Assembly (NCBI GenBank): GCA_021730905.1
Contig: JAKFYK010000009.1
Location: forward strand, 56,299 to 120,298
Reading direction: 5' to 3'
From: Betaproteobacteria bacterium
Lineage (GTDB): Bacteria > Pseudomonadota > Gammaproteobacteria > Burkholderiales > SG8-41
Length of the DNA: 64,000 nucleotides
The position numbers and the translations under genes were made by a program. Shown in pieces: positions 1 to 8,547 of this stretch (position 1 is the stretch's first letter; each line of letters starts with the position of its first letter). The notes under the pieces are model-generated. The model was not told the origin of the DNA, did no database searches, and saw only the letters and a program-made list of their open reading frames with translations.

Positions 1-512
1 CGCAGGTGCTGCCATGCCTCTTCCATGCTCGGCACGATTTGCGAGGCATGCACTACCGCAATATGCGTTTCCGGCAGCAGACTGGTGACAGGTGGCGTAT
101 GCACGCCAGACAGCGTCATTAGCGTTCCGGTTTCAGCTATGCCGCAAAATACTTCGGTAATGCCCACTTTGTCGGATTCGCGCGCCGGCCGCACTTCCAT
201 CGATAAACCGCTGCCCGCCCAATCCACATCGCCCAGCGCCTGCCAGCATACGGCTTGCATCGGCAATCCATTCAACTTCAGGTAAGCCGCGGCAGCCGCC
301 GGCACGCCCTGCCGATCGGTCACATCGGAAAACGTGGTTGAAAGCGCCAATGCTTTCTCGCGAAAGCGCGCAACCAGATCACCTTCCACGTGGGGGCGCG
401 GGCTGTTCGCATGAGCGCTGATATGCGCACGGACCAGCGCCGCTGCACCGTCGTTATCGCTGCGACGCAGCAACGTGCGTACGCGTCCGAGGATGTTCTC
501 GCGCGCACTCAT
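1..512 (-). CDS. lutC: LutC/YkgG-type LUD-domain protein, partial
   Basis: Read from the ATG at 512 on the minus strand, the frame stays open to the window edge (170 codons), so the C-terminus is missing. It begins MSARENILGRVRTLLRR and contains GITEVFCGIAETGTLM, the AETGT signature of LUD domains shared by LutB and LutC, followed by LLPETHIAVVHASQIVPSMEEAW. In the LutABC system this small subunit works with the iron-sulfur protein LutB in cytoplasmic L-lactate oxidation. It lies 40 bp downstream of the semialdehyde dehydrogenase gene and probably belongs to the same transcript as lutB. No lutA is seen in the window, although it could lie beyond the left edge. Confidence 0.85.
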   Translation of the reverse strand, partial: MSARENILGRVRTLLRRSDNDGAAALVRAHISAHANSPRPHVEGDLVARFREKALALSTTFSDVTDRQGVPAAAAAYLKLNGLPMQAVCWQALGDVDWAGSGLSMEVRPARESDKVGITEVFCGIAETGTLMTLSGVHTPPVTSLLPETHIAVVHASQIVPSMEEAWQHL

Positions 513-552
513 GTGGCTCTTACTCGTTCACCCGTTCACGCCTTTGCGGTTA

Positions 553-2088
553 TCACCCCAGCGTCGGCATGTTGAACCCGGTCGGCACCGCATTGGCATC
601 CGGCCAGCGTGTCGATACCACTTTGCCGCGCGTGTAGAAGCGCACGCCCTCCATGCCGTGCACGTGCGTGTCGCCGAACAGCGACGAGCGCCAGCCACCG
701 AACGAAAAGAACGCGATCGGCACCGGGATCGGCACGTTGATGCCGACCATGCCGACTTCGATTTCTCGCTCGAACTTGCGCGCGGCACCGCCGGAACGGG
801 TGAACACGGCCGTGCCGTTGGCATAAGGATTGGCATTGATCAGCGCAATCGCGTCATCCAGCGTTTTCACGCGCAACACCGACAACACCGGGCCGAAAAT
901 TTCGTCGCGGTAGATGCTCATCTCCGGCTTCACATGATCGAACAGCGACGCACCGAGGAAATACCCTTGCTCCGCCTTGAACGTGCGTCCGTCGAGCGCA
1001 AGCGTCGCGCCTTCGGCCACACCCTTGTCCACGTAACCCGCCACCTTGTCGCGATGCGCCTGCGTCACCAGTGGCCCCATGTCGGGTTCCTTGCCATCCA
1101 CCTTGCCCGATCCGGGACCAATCTTGAGCACAGAGGCTTTTTCCTTGATCCTCGCGACGATCTTGTCACCGATATCGCCGACCGCCACCACCGCGGAAAT
1201 CGCCATGCAGCGCTCGCCCGCCGAGCCGTAGCCCGCGCCAATCAGCGAATCGGCAACAAAATCGATGTCCGCCGCGCTGTTCATGTCCGGCAGCACCACT
1301 GCGTGATTTTTCGCGCCCCCCAATGCCTGCACGCGCTTGCCGGATTTGGCGCAGGTTTCGTAGATGTATTTCGCAATGGGTGTCGAACCCACGAACGAAA
1401 TCGCCTTGATGTCCGGGTGATTCAGAATCGCATCGACCGCCTGCTTATCGCCGTGCACCACGTTGAACACGCCATCGGGCAGGCCGGCTTCCTTGAACAA
1501 TTCGGCGAGCCGCATCGCGGTGGAAGGCACTTTCTCTGACGGCTTTAATACAAAGGTATTGCCGCAGGCGATTGCCACCGGATACATCCACAGCGGCACC
1601 ATCGCCGGAAAATTAAACGGCGTGATCCCCGCGCACACGCCCAGCGGCTGGCGCAGCGAATGGCAATCGACGCCGGTGCCCACCTCCTCGCTATGCTCGC
1701 CCTTCATCAGGTGCGGAATGCCCATCGCGAACTCGACCACTTCCAGCCCGCGCTGCACCGAGCCGCCGGCATCCGTGAGCGTCTTGCCGTGCTCGGCGGT
1801 AATCAGCGCCGCCAGTTCGTCACGGTGCGCGTCTATCAATTCACGATAACGCATGAGAATGCGCGCGCGCCGCAGCGGCGGCGTATCGCGCCACGCGGGA
1901 AACGCTGTTTTCGCCGCTGCTACTGCGGCGTCGATATCGGCCTCGTTGCACAATGGCACGCGTGCGGTGATCGCGCCGGTGGCCGGATTGGTAATATCTC
2001 CCGCCCGCGTGCTGCTCGCCGTGGCGGGCTTATTATTGATCCACAGGGGAATTCCCAAAATCTCTTGCGTATCCAGTCGTTTGTTCAT
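553..2088 (-). CDS. mmsA: CoA-acylating methylmalonate-semialdehyde dehydrogenase
   Basis: A 511-residue aldehyde dehydrogenase of the MMSDH branch, which oxidises (methyl)malonate semialdehyde to propionyl- or acetyl-CoA with NAD in valine, inositol or beta-alanine breakdown. Seen: ITPFNFPAMVPLW (oxyanion Asn near 159), FVGSTPIAKYIYE, and GSAGERCMA with the catalytic Cys near 294. LGGAKNH stands where ordinary ALDHs carry the general-base Glu, as is usual for this family. The C-terminal VGINVPIPVPIAFFSFGGW is also typical. A longer upstream reading frame exists, but the ATG at 2088 overlaps the lutB stop (ATGA) and follows a GGAG, so translation is probably coupled to lutB. Its place between lutB and lutC is unusual. 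Confidence 0.93.
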   Translation of the reverse strand: MNKRLDTQEILGIPLWINNKPATASSTRAGDITNPATGAITARVPLCNEADIDAAVAAAKTAFPAWRDTPPLRRARILMRYRELIDAHRDELAALITAEHGKTLTDAGGSVQRGLEVVEFAMGIPHLMKGEHSEEVGTGVDCHSLRQPLGVCAGITPFNFPAMVPLWMYPVAIACGNTFVLKPSEKVPSTAMRLAELFKEAGLPDGVFNVVHGDKQAVDAILNHPDIKAISFVGSTPIAKYIYETCAKSGKRVQALGGAKNHAVVLPDMNSAADIDFVADSLIGAGYGSAGERCMAISAVVAVGDIGDKIVARIKEKASVLKIGPGSGKVDGKEPDMGPLVTQAHRDKVAGYVDKGVAEGATLALDGRTFKAEQGYFLGASLFDHVKPEMSIYRDEIFGPVLSVLRVKTLDDAIALINANPYANGTAVFTRSGGAARKFEREIEVGMVGINVPIPVPIAFFSFGGWRSSLFGDTHVHGMEGVRFYTRGKVVSTRWPDANAVPTGFNMPTLG

Positions 2089-3503
2089 TTGGCACTCCGT
2101 CGCTCTTGATACAGTTCTCTGAAAGTTTTGCCCTGTGGTCCGGTTGGCGCGGGCATATCGCGCCCGTGGGTCCAGCCACTGCCGAAAGGCAGCTTGTGTA
2201 TCAGCCGGTCGCTGCTGCCCATAGAAGCCAGCACGCGCGCGGCGACCGTCGCAAGCATCGCATAAATTTTGGGGCGCTGCGCGGCCCAGCGCCACACGGC
2301 AAGTCCCCAGGTTTCCGCGCGCGGCTTCAAGCCCTGCTCGAACTGGCGCTCGCGCAGCTTGCGCATCAGATCGGGCAATGGAATTTTCACCGGGCACACC
2401 ACGCCGCATTGATTACACAGCGTGGAGGCATTCGGCAGATCGAGCGCGTTTTCCAGCCCGACATAAGTCGGCGTCAGTATTGAACCCATCGGCCCCGGAT
2501 ACACCCAGCCATACGCATGCCCGCCCACACTCTGATACACCGGACAATGATTCATGCACGCACCGCAACGGATGCAGCGCAGCATGTCCTGCATGTCGGT
2601 GCCCAGCAATTTTGTGCGCCCGCCGTCGAGCAGGATGATGTGAAAGTGCTCCGGCCCGTCGGTGTCGCCTTCGCGGCGCGGACCGGTCGTCACCGAGATG
2701 TAATTGGTAATCGTCTGCCCCGTGCCATGTCTTGGCAGCAGGCGCAGCAAGGTGGTGACATCCTCCAGCGTCGGCACCACTTTCTCTATGCCGGTAATCG
2801 CCACATGCACGCGCGGCAGCGTGGTCACCATGCGCCCGTTGCCTTCATTGGTGACGATCAGCGTCGAACCGGTTTCAGCGATGATGAAATTGGCGCCTGA
2901 AATCCCCATGTCCGCGCTGACAAAATGTTCGCGCAGCATACCGCGTGCTTCCTTGCACAACTCTGGGATGCCGGTCTTGCGCGGAAGCTGATGCTTTTCC
3001 GCAAAAAGGTCGGAGACTTCATCCTTGCTCTTGTGCACCACCGGCGCCACGATGTGCGACGGCGGTTCTTTGGCGAGTTGCAGGATGTATTCGCCAAGGT
3101 CAGTTTCCACTACCTGCACACCCGCTGCTTCGAGTGCGTCGTTAAGCGCGCACTCCTCGCTCACCATCGACTTGGATTTGACCGCCTTCTTCACGCCATA
3201 GGTCGCGGCCAGTTCGCACACGATGCGATTCACCTCTGCCGTGGTTTCCGCCCAATGCACCACCGCGCCGCGCGCCGTGGCATTGCGTTCGAATTCCTCC
3301 AAATACAAATCAAGATGGTCGAGCGCGCGAGCGCGGATATCGGCCGCCGCATCGCGTATTGCGGGAAAATTCTCCAGCTCGGCAACGCGATCCGCGCGGC
3401 CCTTGACGAAATTGCCCTGCAATTTCTTCAGCGCGCCTTGCAGATTGACATCGGCGAGTTTTTCGCGCGAACGAGACTTGAATTGATGGGAGGTGAGCTG
3501 CAC
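2085..3503 (-). CDS. lutB: LutB-type iron-sulfur lactate utilization protein
   Basis: 472 residues starting with GTG. The N-terminal LUD domain (about 70-290) contains ANFIIAETGSTLIVTNEGNGR. It is followed by two ferredoxin-like clusters: CIRCGACMNHC (Cys 310, 313, 316, 320) and CNQCGVVC (363, 366, 370), each with a following CP. The C-terminal tail ends GKTFRELYQERRSAK. The family transfers electrons during L-lactate oxidation to pyruvate. The stop overlaps the start of the following dehydrogenase gene by four bases and lutC follows, forming a lutB-mmsA-lutC unit. The upstream 239 bp to the cytochrome b561 gene shows no gene and no clear promoter. Confidence 0.93.
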   Translation of the reverse strand: MQLTSHQFKSRSREKLADVNLQGALKKLQGNFVKGRADRVAELENFPAIRDAAADIRARALDHLDLYLEEFERNATARGAVVHWAETTAEVNRIVCELAATYGVKKAVKSKSMVSEECALNDALEAAGVQVVETDLGEYILQLAKEPPSHIVAPVVHKSKDEVSDLFAEKHQLPRKTGIPELCKEARGMLREHFVSADMGISGANFIIAETGSTLIVTNEGNGRMVTTLPRVHVAITGIEKVVPTLEDVTTLLRLLPRHGTGQTITNYISVTTGPRREGDTDGPEHFHIILLDGGRTKLLGTDMQDMLRCIRCGACMNHCPVYQSVGGHAYGWVYPGPMGSILTPTYVGLENALDLPNASTLCNQCGVVCPVKIPLPDLMRKLRERQFEQGLKPRAETWGLAVWRWAAQRPKIYAMLATVAARVLASMGSSDRLIHKLPFGSGWTHGRDMPAPTGPQGKTFRELYQERRSAK

Positions 3504-3742
3504 GCGGCGATGCTACACCAATTGCGGCGGGCTTAGAAACTACCGCGGGGCGATGATGGCTAACGATCCCGGATTACACTATGCTTCACTCAAGCTCAGA
3601 GAATGCGCAAGCAGGAGCAAGCACTAAATCTGATTCTGGCCGACAAAACCACGCTAGTGCGCGCGGGCAAGCTGCACGTTAGGCACCGGCGACACGCCAA
3701 AGCAGTCCGCTGCGTTTAGCCAGCAGCCAGGGCAGTGGACGC

Positions 3743-4273
3743 CTATCGCCACATGCGCCGTATCACGCCATCACCCGCCAGCATGTGCTTTACCGCCGCC
3801 GCAAAGTGAATCGCGATCAGCGTCATGAAAATAATCACGGTAATGTAATGCACCTGGCTGCAGATCTCCTTGTACGCCGGCGCGTCCCAGCCCCAATGCG
3901 GCATGGTATATCCAAAGTACTTGATCGGATATTTGGTGAACGACGAACCGAGGTAACCCGACAGCGGCATGATGATCATGCAGGCATACATGGCGTAATG
4001 GCTGATCTTGGACGCCATCTGCTGCCAGGGGGGAATGTGCGCGGGCAGCGGCGGCGCACCATGCGTGAAGCGCCACACCACGCGCAGCAGGATCAGCATG
4101 CCGAGTGTGAGGCCGATGGATTTGTGAATGTTAAACCAGTAGGCGCGTACGCCCGGCGGGCTCTTGGGAATCTCGATCATCCACCAGCCGAGCGCGATTT
4201 GCGCCAGCACGCCGAGTGCGATCAGCCAGTGCAGAATAATGGCGACCCGGGTATAACGTTCGGCATTGCTCAT
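3743..4273 (-). CDS. Cytochrome b561 family membrane protein
   Basis: 176 residues with four predicted membrane helices and no signal peptide. Candidate haem-ligand histidines are His15 (ILHWLIAL), His50 (FNIHKS), and those in ISHYAMYACM and VHYITVIIFMTLIAIHFAAAVKH. This is the prokaryotic CybB type, an integral di-haem b cytochrome that exchanges electrons between the quinone pool and periplasmic partners. It starts 19 bp after the stop of the c-type cytochrome gene and is the last gene of the PQQ dehydrogenase module, so it may link those enzymes to the membrane quinones. That partnership is inferred from position only. Confidence 0.9.
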   Translation of the reverse strand: MSNAERYTRVAIILHWLIALGVLAQIALGWWMIEIPKSPPGVRAYWFNIHKSIGLTLGMLILLRVVWRFTHGAPPLPAHIPPWQQMASKISHYAMYACMIIMPLSGYLGSSFTKYPIKYFGYTMPHWGWDAPAYKEICSQVHYITVIIFMTLIAIHFAAAVKHMLAGDGVIRRMWR

Positions 4274-4292
4274 GGGTGCATCCCTCTCACGG

Positions 4293-4616
4293 CTATTTTT
4301 CGCCGGCGATAGTGTAGGCCCACAGCGCCTCGATGTCCTCCGCGCTCAGCAGGCCGCCCCACGGCGGCATCTGATTTTTGCCTTTGGCCACGGACACAAT
4401 GAATCGCTCCTTCTGATCTCGCGGAAATGTCCGCAAATCAAACGCGCCCTGCGGATCAAGCATGCGCGGGCCGTGACAAGGCGAGCAATTTTGTGAGTAT
4501 GCCGCCGATCCCTTTTTAATCTGATCCGGCGTCGGCGCGTCCTGCGCCTGTGGTTGCGTAACCGCGGCAGCGTACATCACGAGCGCAGTCATCCTGAAAC
4601 AGGTTGCGAGTCTCAA
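4293..4616 (-). CDS. Small secreted class I c-type cytochrome
   Basis: 107 residues counted from a TTG at 4616; an ATG at 4592 is the alternative. The TTG start is preferred because it supplies the basic n-region (MRLATCFRM) of a signal peptide ending near TQPQAQ. The haem site is CSPCH (Cys44, Cys47, His48) and Met83 in KNQMPPWGG is the likely sixth ligand. The C-terminal helix LSAEDIEALWAYTI is typical of monohaem class I cytochromes. It lies between the PQQ dehydrogenases and cytochrome b561, so it is the natural electron acceptor of the quinoproteins, as cytochrome cL or c550 is in other alcohol-oxidation systems. Confidence 0.88.
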   Translation of the reverse strand: MRLATCFRMTALVMYAAAVTQPQAQDAPTPDQIKKGSAAYSQNCSPCHGPRMLDPQGAFDLRTFPRDQKERFIVSVAKGKNQMPPWGGLLSAEDIEALWAYTIAGEK

Positions 4617-4619
4617 CGT

Positions 4620-4797
4620 TCACTTTTCCTTTGTGAGTCGCTCTTGCGCATTGGAAACGTACATCACACCATCGTACACCAGCGGCTGCGCCTGTTCACC
4701 CAACTCGTTGTCGAGCAATAAATTCCACACCGGCACCAGTTTCCTGACGTTGCCCTTGTTGATCTGGTCCAGCGGGCTATAGCGGTTGTGGTGCACA
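4620..4797 (-). pseudogene. N-terminal fragment of a PQQ dehydrogenase
   Basis: The minus strand encodes HNRYSPLDQINKGNVRKL, then PVWNLLLDNELGEQAQPLVY, then DGVMYVSNA, and runs into an unrelated tail (QERLTKEK) and a TGA three bases before the cytochrome start. It matches residues of about 60-107 of the two intact PQQ enzymes upstream, and LxNELGEQAQP is closest to the copy at 6584-8260. The rest of the gene, about 500 codons, is absent and there is no ribosome site. It appears to be the remnant of a third tandem copy lost by recombination. Confidence 0.85.
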
Positions 4798-4831
4798 GCT
4801 AATGCGGGTAAAACAGCCGTGAACTACCGCG

Positions 4832-6550
4832 TCAATCCCGAAGTGCAAACGTCCATACCGAACCGCCCAGCGGCACATTGGGCAAGCGCGCGCGGCTGGC
4901 CTGGCCGTACAGCCCGCCCAAGCCCGACAACACGGTCACATACTGCTTGCCCTGGTGCGTCCAGGTAATCGGCATGGCATTGACGCCGGAACTCAGGCGG
5001 TATTCCCACAGCGTCTCGCCGGTTTCGGCATCCATCGCGTAAAACTCGCCGGTGTGCTTGCCGTTGAACAGCAGGCCGCCGCCGGTCGCGAGCAGGGCCG
5101 ACCAATTCTGGTGATCTTTCAGCGGCACGCGCCATTTCGCCTTGGCGGTCAACGGATCGATCGCCTCGACATGTCCTACGATATCGCCGGGATTGATGGT
5201 CGGATAGCGGTTCGCTATGCCCTGATAACGCAGGCCCGGCTTGTACGGCGCAAGCTCGGTAAAGCGGTAAAACGAGCCCTGATGGTTGGTATTCGCATAC
5301 AGCAATCCGGTATTGGGATTGAACGCGGCATGGGGCCAGTTTTTGGTGCCGCGAATACTCGGCCACATTTCGATTTCGCCACCGGCGCGCAGCTTTTTGG
5401 CTTCTGCCGATTCAACCGGGCGTCCGGTCGCCATATCCACATGCGTCGCCCAATTTACCTTGCCGAAAGGCTTGGCGGAAATAAGCTTGCCGTTGGTACG
5501 GTCGATCACATACAGGAAACCATTGCGGTTCATCTGCATCACGACCTTGCGCATCTGGCCGTCGATATTCATATCTGCAAGAATCAACTCCCACAGCGAG
5601 TCCCAGTCGAACACGTCGTTGGGCACGAACTGATAATGCCAGACGATTTCACCGGTCTTGGGCCGCACCGCGATCACCGCAGCCGCATAAAGATTGTCGC
5701 CCTTGCGGTTCACCGGATTCCACGCGCCGGCGTTGCCGGTGCCCCAATACACGAGATCGAGTTCGGGATCGTACGAACCGGTGATCCAGGTGCTGGCGCC
5801 GCCGGTCTTGTGCGAATCACGCGGCTCCCACGTCTCGTAACCCTTTTCACCGGGGCCGGCGGTGGTGTAACGCCGCCACAATTTTTTGCCGGTGTCGGGA
5901 TCCCAACCGTCGATGAAACCGCGTATGCCGAATTCCGCACCCGAGATGCCTGTAATCAGCACGCCATTCGCGATCAACGGCGCCACGGTCTGCGAGTAGC
6001 CCTCTTTCCACTCTGCCGCCTTCTGCCTCCAGATTTCCTTGCCGGTTTTTTGATCGAGCGCGACCACATGGGCATCGAGCGTGGTGCGGAACACCTTCCC
6101 CTTGTAGAGCGCCACCCCCTTGTTGGACACGCCGCAACACACCACACGCGGCGTATCCGGCACGAAATTGGTGGGCGTGCGCCAGACCTGCTGCCCGGTG
6201 AGCGCGTTGATGGCCACCGTCCATTTCGCATTGCTCACATAGATCACGCCATCGTAGACCATCGGCTGCGCCTGCTCGCCGAAATCGTTGTCAAGGCCTG
6301 CCGTCCACACCGGGGTCAGGCGTTTAACATTGCCCTTGTTGATTTGCCGCAGCGGACTGTAGCGGTTCTGGTTGTAGCCCATGCCGTAGGTCAGCACGTT
6401 GTCGGTGCTGGCGGCGTCGCCCACCAGCTCGGCGTCCGTGGGACCCACACCGGTCTTGGTGGATTCGGGCACAGACACCTTCGATTCGGTTGCGCAACCG
6501 GCAATGACCGCCAACGAAAGCGCGCAGGCTATAAGCTTCAGTTTCATCAT
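4832..6550 (-). CDS. PQQ-dependent dehydrogenase (quinoprotein), lipoprotein form
   Basis: 572 residues. MMKLKLIACALSLAVIAGCA is a lipoprotein signal, so the protein is probably anchored in the periplasm. It has the eight-bladed propeller pattern of methanol/ethanol-type quinoproteins: repeated TGKxxW turns, the vicinal disulfide pair Cys138-Cys139 (RVVCCG) under PQQ, and WITGSYDPELDLVYWGTGN. The expected catalytic Asp is D315 in VFDWDSLWE, with a second Asp at 317. This D-x-D spacing is the lanthanide-coordinating signature known from XoxF and PedH; calcium enzymes normally have Ala there. Substrate unknown, probably an alcohol. Starts 33 bp after the paralogue at 6584-8260, with the cytochrome c and b561 genes downstream. 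Confidence 0.92.
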   Translation of the reverse strand: MMKLKLIACALSLAVIAGCATESKVSVPESTKTGVGPTDAELVGDAASTDNVLTYGMGYNQNRYSPLRQINKGNVKRLTPVWTAGLDNDFGEQAQPMVYDGVIYVSNAKWTVAINALTGQQVWRTPTNFVPDTPRVVCCGVSNKGVALYKGKVFRTTLDAHVVALDQKTGKEIWRQKAAEWKEGYSQTVAPLIANGVLITGISGAEFGIRGFIDGWDPDTGKKLWRRYTTAGPGEKGYETWEPRDSHKTGGASTWITGSYDPELDLVYWGTGNAGAWNPVNRKGDNLYAAAVIAVRPKTGEIVWHYQFVPNDVFDWDSLWELILADMNIDGQMRKVVMQMNRNGFLYVIDRTNGKLISAKPFGKVNWATHVDMATGRPVESAEAKKLRAGGEIEMWPSIRGTKNWPHAAFNPNTGLLYANTNHQGSFYRFTELAPYKPGLRYQGIANRYPTINPGDIVGHVEAIDPLTAKAKWRVPLKDHQNWSALLATGGGLLFNGKHTGEFYAMDAETGETLWEYRLSSGVNAMPITWTHQGKQYVTVLSGLGGLYGQASRARLPNVPLGGSVWTFALRD

Positions 6551-6583
6551 ATTATCCCTATCATCAATGGTTACAGCCGGCGA

Positions 6584-8260
6584 TCAATCCGCCAGCGCAA
6601 ACGTCCACACCGACCCATTGCGCGGCTGGTTGCGGAAAAAATCACCCATGCGCAGCGCACCGGTGCCGCCAAGGCCCGATTGAATCGTCACGTATTGCTT
6701 GCCTTTGTGGGTGAAGGTGACCGGCTGCGCGTTGATGCCCGACGGCGTTTTGAACTGCCATAGCGTTTCGCCGGTATCCATATCGACCGCGGTGAATTCA
6801 CCCGTCGCCTTGCCGGTGAACAAGAGACCGCCCTTGGTGGCGAGCATTGAGCTGTAACTCGGCGTATCCTGCACCGGCACGCGCCATTTGTGCTTGCCGC
6901 TGATCGGATCGATGGCGTCCATGTGCCCGATGGGACGGCCCGCTTCGCGCGGCGCGGGGAGGTTTTCAAAACCCTGATAGCGCGCGCCAACTTTGTATTC
7001 CGCCGGCAAATATCTCACCATCCGCGAGTTGTGCATCGTGTTCGCATACAACAAACCCGTCTCCGGATTAAATGCCGCATGCGCCCAGTTCTTGGCGCCC
7101 CACTGTCCCGGCCACAGCTCGATTTGCTTGCCCGCGCGAAAATCTTTCGATACCGCCGACTCCACCGGACGGCCCGTCGTCAGATCGACGTGACTCGCCC
7201 AGTTGACTTTTTCGAACGTAGGCGCAGCTATCAATCGTCCGTTGGTGCGATCCACCACATACAGAAATCCGCCGCGGCTCATGTGCATGATGACCTTGCG
7301 CGTCGCGCCCAGATACGGAATGTCGGCAATGATCCATTCCCAGTTGGCATCGAGGTCGAACATTTCGTTAGGCACCAATTGATAGTGCCAGATGATCTCG
7401 CCGGTAGTGGGCCGGACCGCGATCACCGACGCCGTGTACAGATTATCGCCCGGACGCGAGGTCGGGTTCCACGGCGCGGCATTGCCGGTGCCCCAGTACA
7501 TCAGATCCAGTTGCGGATCGTACGACCCGGTAATCCAGGTCGAACCGCCGCCGCGCGACGCCGCGGGTCCCTTGGGCCAAGTCTCGCTGCCCGGCTCGCC
7601 GGCAGCCGGGATCGTGTGGCGCCGCCATAACTGTTTGCCCGTCTCCGGATCGTAGCCGTCGAGAAAACCGCGTATGCCGAATTCCGCGCCGGACACGCCC
7701 GTGACCACTACACCATTCGCCACCTGCGGCGCACCGACGATAGAGAAACCCTCTTTCCACTCCGCAACCTTGGTCTTCCACACTTCCTTGCCGGTCTTCT
7801 GATCGAGCGCCACGATATGTGCGTCGAGCGTGCCGCGGTACACTCTGCCGTTATACAGTGCCACGCCGCGATACGACTGGCCGCAGCACACCACGCGCGG
7901 CGCGGCCGGATCAAAATTCACCGGCGTGCGCCACAGCACTTTGCCGGTTGCCGCTTCGATTGCCACCGTGAACTTGGCGTTGGCGACAAACATCACACCG
8001 TCGTACACCATCGGCTGCGCCTGTTCGCCCAGTTCGTTTTCCAGCGACAGGCTCCACACCGGCACCAGACGATTTGCATTGCGCTTGTTGATCTGCGTGA
8101 GCGTGCTGTAACGCTGCTGGCTGTAACTCATGCCATAGTTCAGCACGTTGTCGGTGTTGCTGCTGCCTTTAATGAGATCCTGCTGGGACTGCGAAAATGC
8201 CGGAGACGCCAATAGCAGGAAGGATACGACTACCGATGCTACGAAAGCCAATCGCTGCAT
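6584..8260 (-). CDS. PQQ-dependent dehydrogenase (quinoprotein), secreted form
   Basis: 558 residues from the ATG at 8260, preceded by a GGAG. A longer frame upstream has no signal peptide, whereas this start gives MQRLAFVASVVVSFLLLASP ending at AFSQ. Vicinal Cys125-Cys126 (RVVCCG), WITGSYDPQLDLMYWGTGN and repeated TGK turns mark the methanol/ethanol quinoprotein family. The presumed catalytic Asp302 in MFDLDANWE is followed by Asp304, the D-x-D lanthanide signature. It is a close paralogue of the next gene but carries a cleavable signal rather than a lipobox. First gene of the run to cytochrome c and cytochrome b561. No PQQ synthesis or lanthanide-uptake genes are present in the window. Confidence 0.92.
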   Translation of the reverse strand: MQRLAFVASVVVSFLLLASPAFSQSQQDLIKGSSNTDNVLNYGMSYSQQRYSTLTQINKRNANRLVPVWSLSLENELGEQAQPMVYDGVMFVANAKFTVAIEAATGKVLWRTPVNFDPAAPRVVCCGQSYRGVALYNGRVYRGTLDAHIVALDQKTGKEVWKTKVAEWKEGFSIVGAPQVANGVVVTGVSGAEFGIRGFLDGYDPETGKQLWRRHTIPAAGEPGSETWPKGPAASRGGGSTWITGSYDPQLDLMYWGTGNAAPWNPTSRPGDNLYTASVIAVRPTTGEIIWHYQLVPNEMFDLDANWEWIIADIPYLGATRKVIMHMSRGGFLYVVDRTNGRLIAAPTFEKVNWASHVDLTTGRPVESAVSKDFRAGKQIELWPGQWGAKNWAHAAFNPETGLLYANTMHNSRMVRYLPAEYKVGARYQGFENLPAPREAGRPIGHMDAIDPISGKHKWRVPVQDTPSYSSMLATKGGLLFTGKATGEFTAVDMDTGETLWQFKTPSGINAQPVTFTHKGKQYVTIQSGLGGTGALRMGDFFRNQPRNGSVWTFALAD

Positions 8261-8547
8261 GAGAAATACTCCAGTGAGGTTCAAAACCGATTGGAAATGT
8301 ATGCCGGGCTGTCTTCGGCAGTTGTCCGCTGGACGCCGCCATCGCCGTTTCATGAATTGATTCTAGCAACTGACCCGTGCAATTACCACGGCTTCATGAC
8401 GCCACGCATACAACACAAATCCAGCAATACGAAACCGCTGCCGATGCTGCGCCACAGCATCGGCACAACCAGTTGAAACAAGGACTAAAAATCCACAGCG
8501 ACTGATCGGTGATGCGGCGACTCTGAACCGAAACCCCTGCGCCTGTC

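Noticed and set aside
475..1539. A 354-codon plus-strand frame opposite the semialdehyde dehydrogenase gene
   Set aside because: Arg/His-rich composition with no recognisable domain; the minus-strand frame contains the complete dehydrogenase motifs.
4955..6763. A 602-codon open frame on the plus strand
   Set aside because: It is antisense to the two PQQ dehydrogenase genes; its sequence is His/Arg-rich with no motif or ribosome site, as expected for a GC-rich shadow frame.
8261..8547. A gene in the gap before the first PQQ gene
   Set aside because: Short frames only (about 60 codons), without ribosome site or motif.
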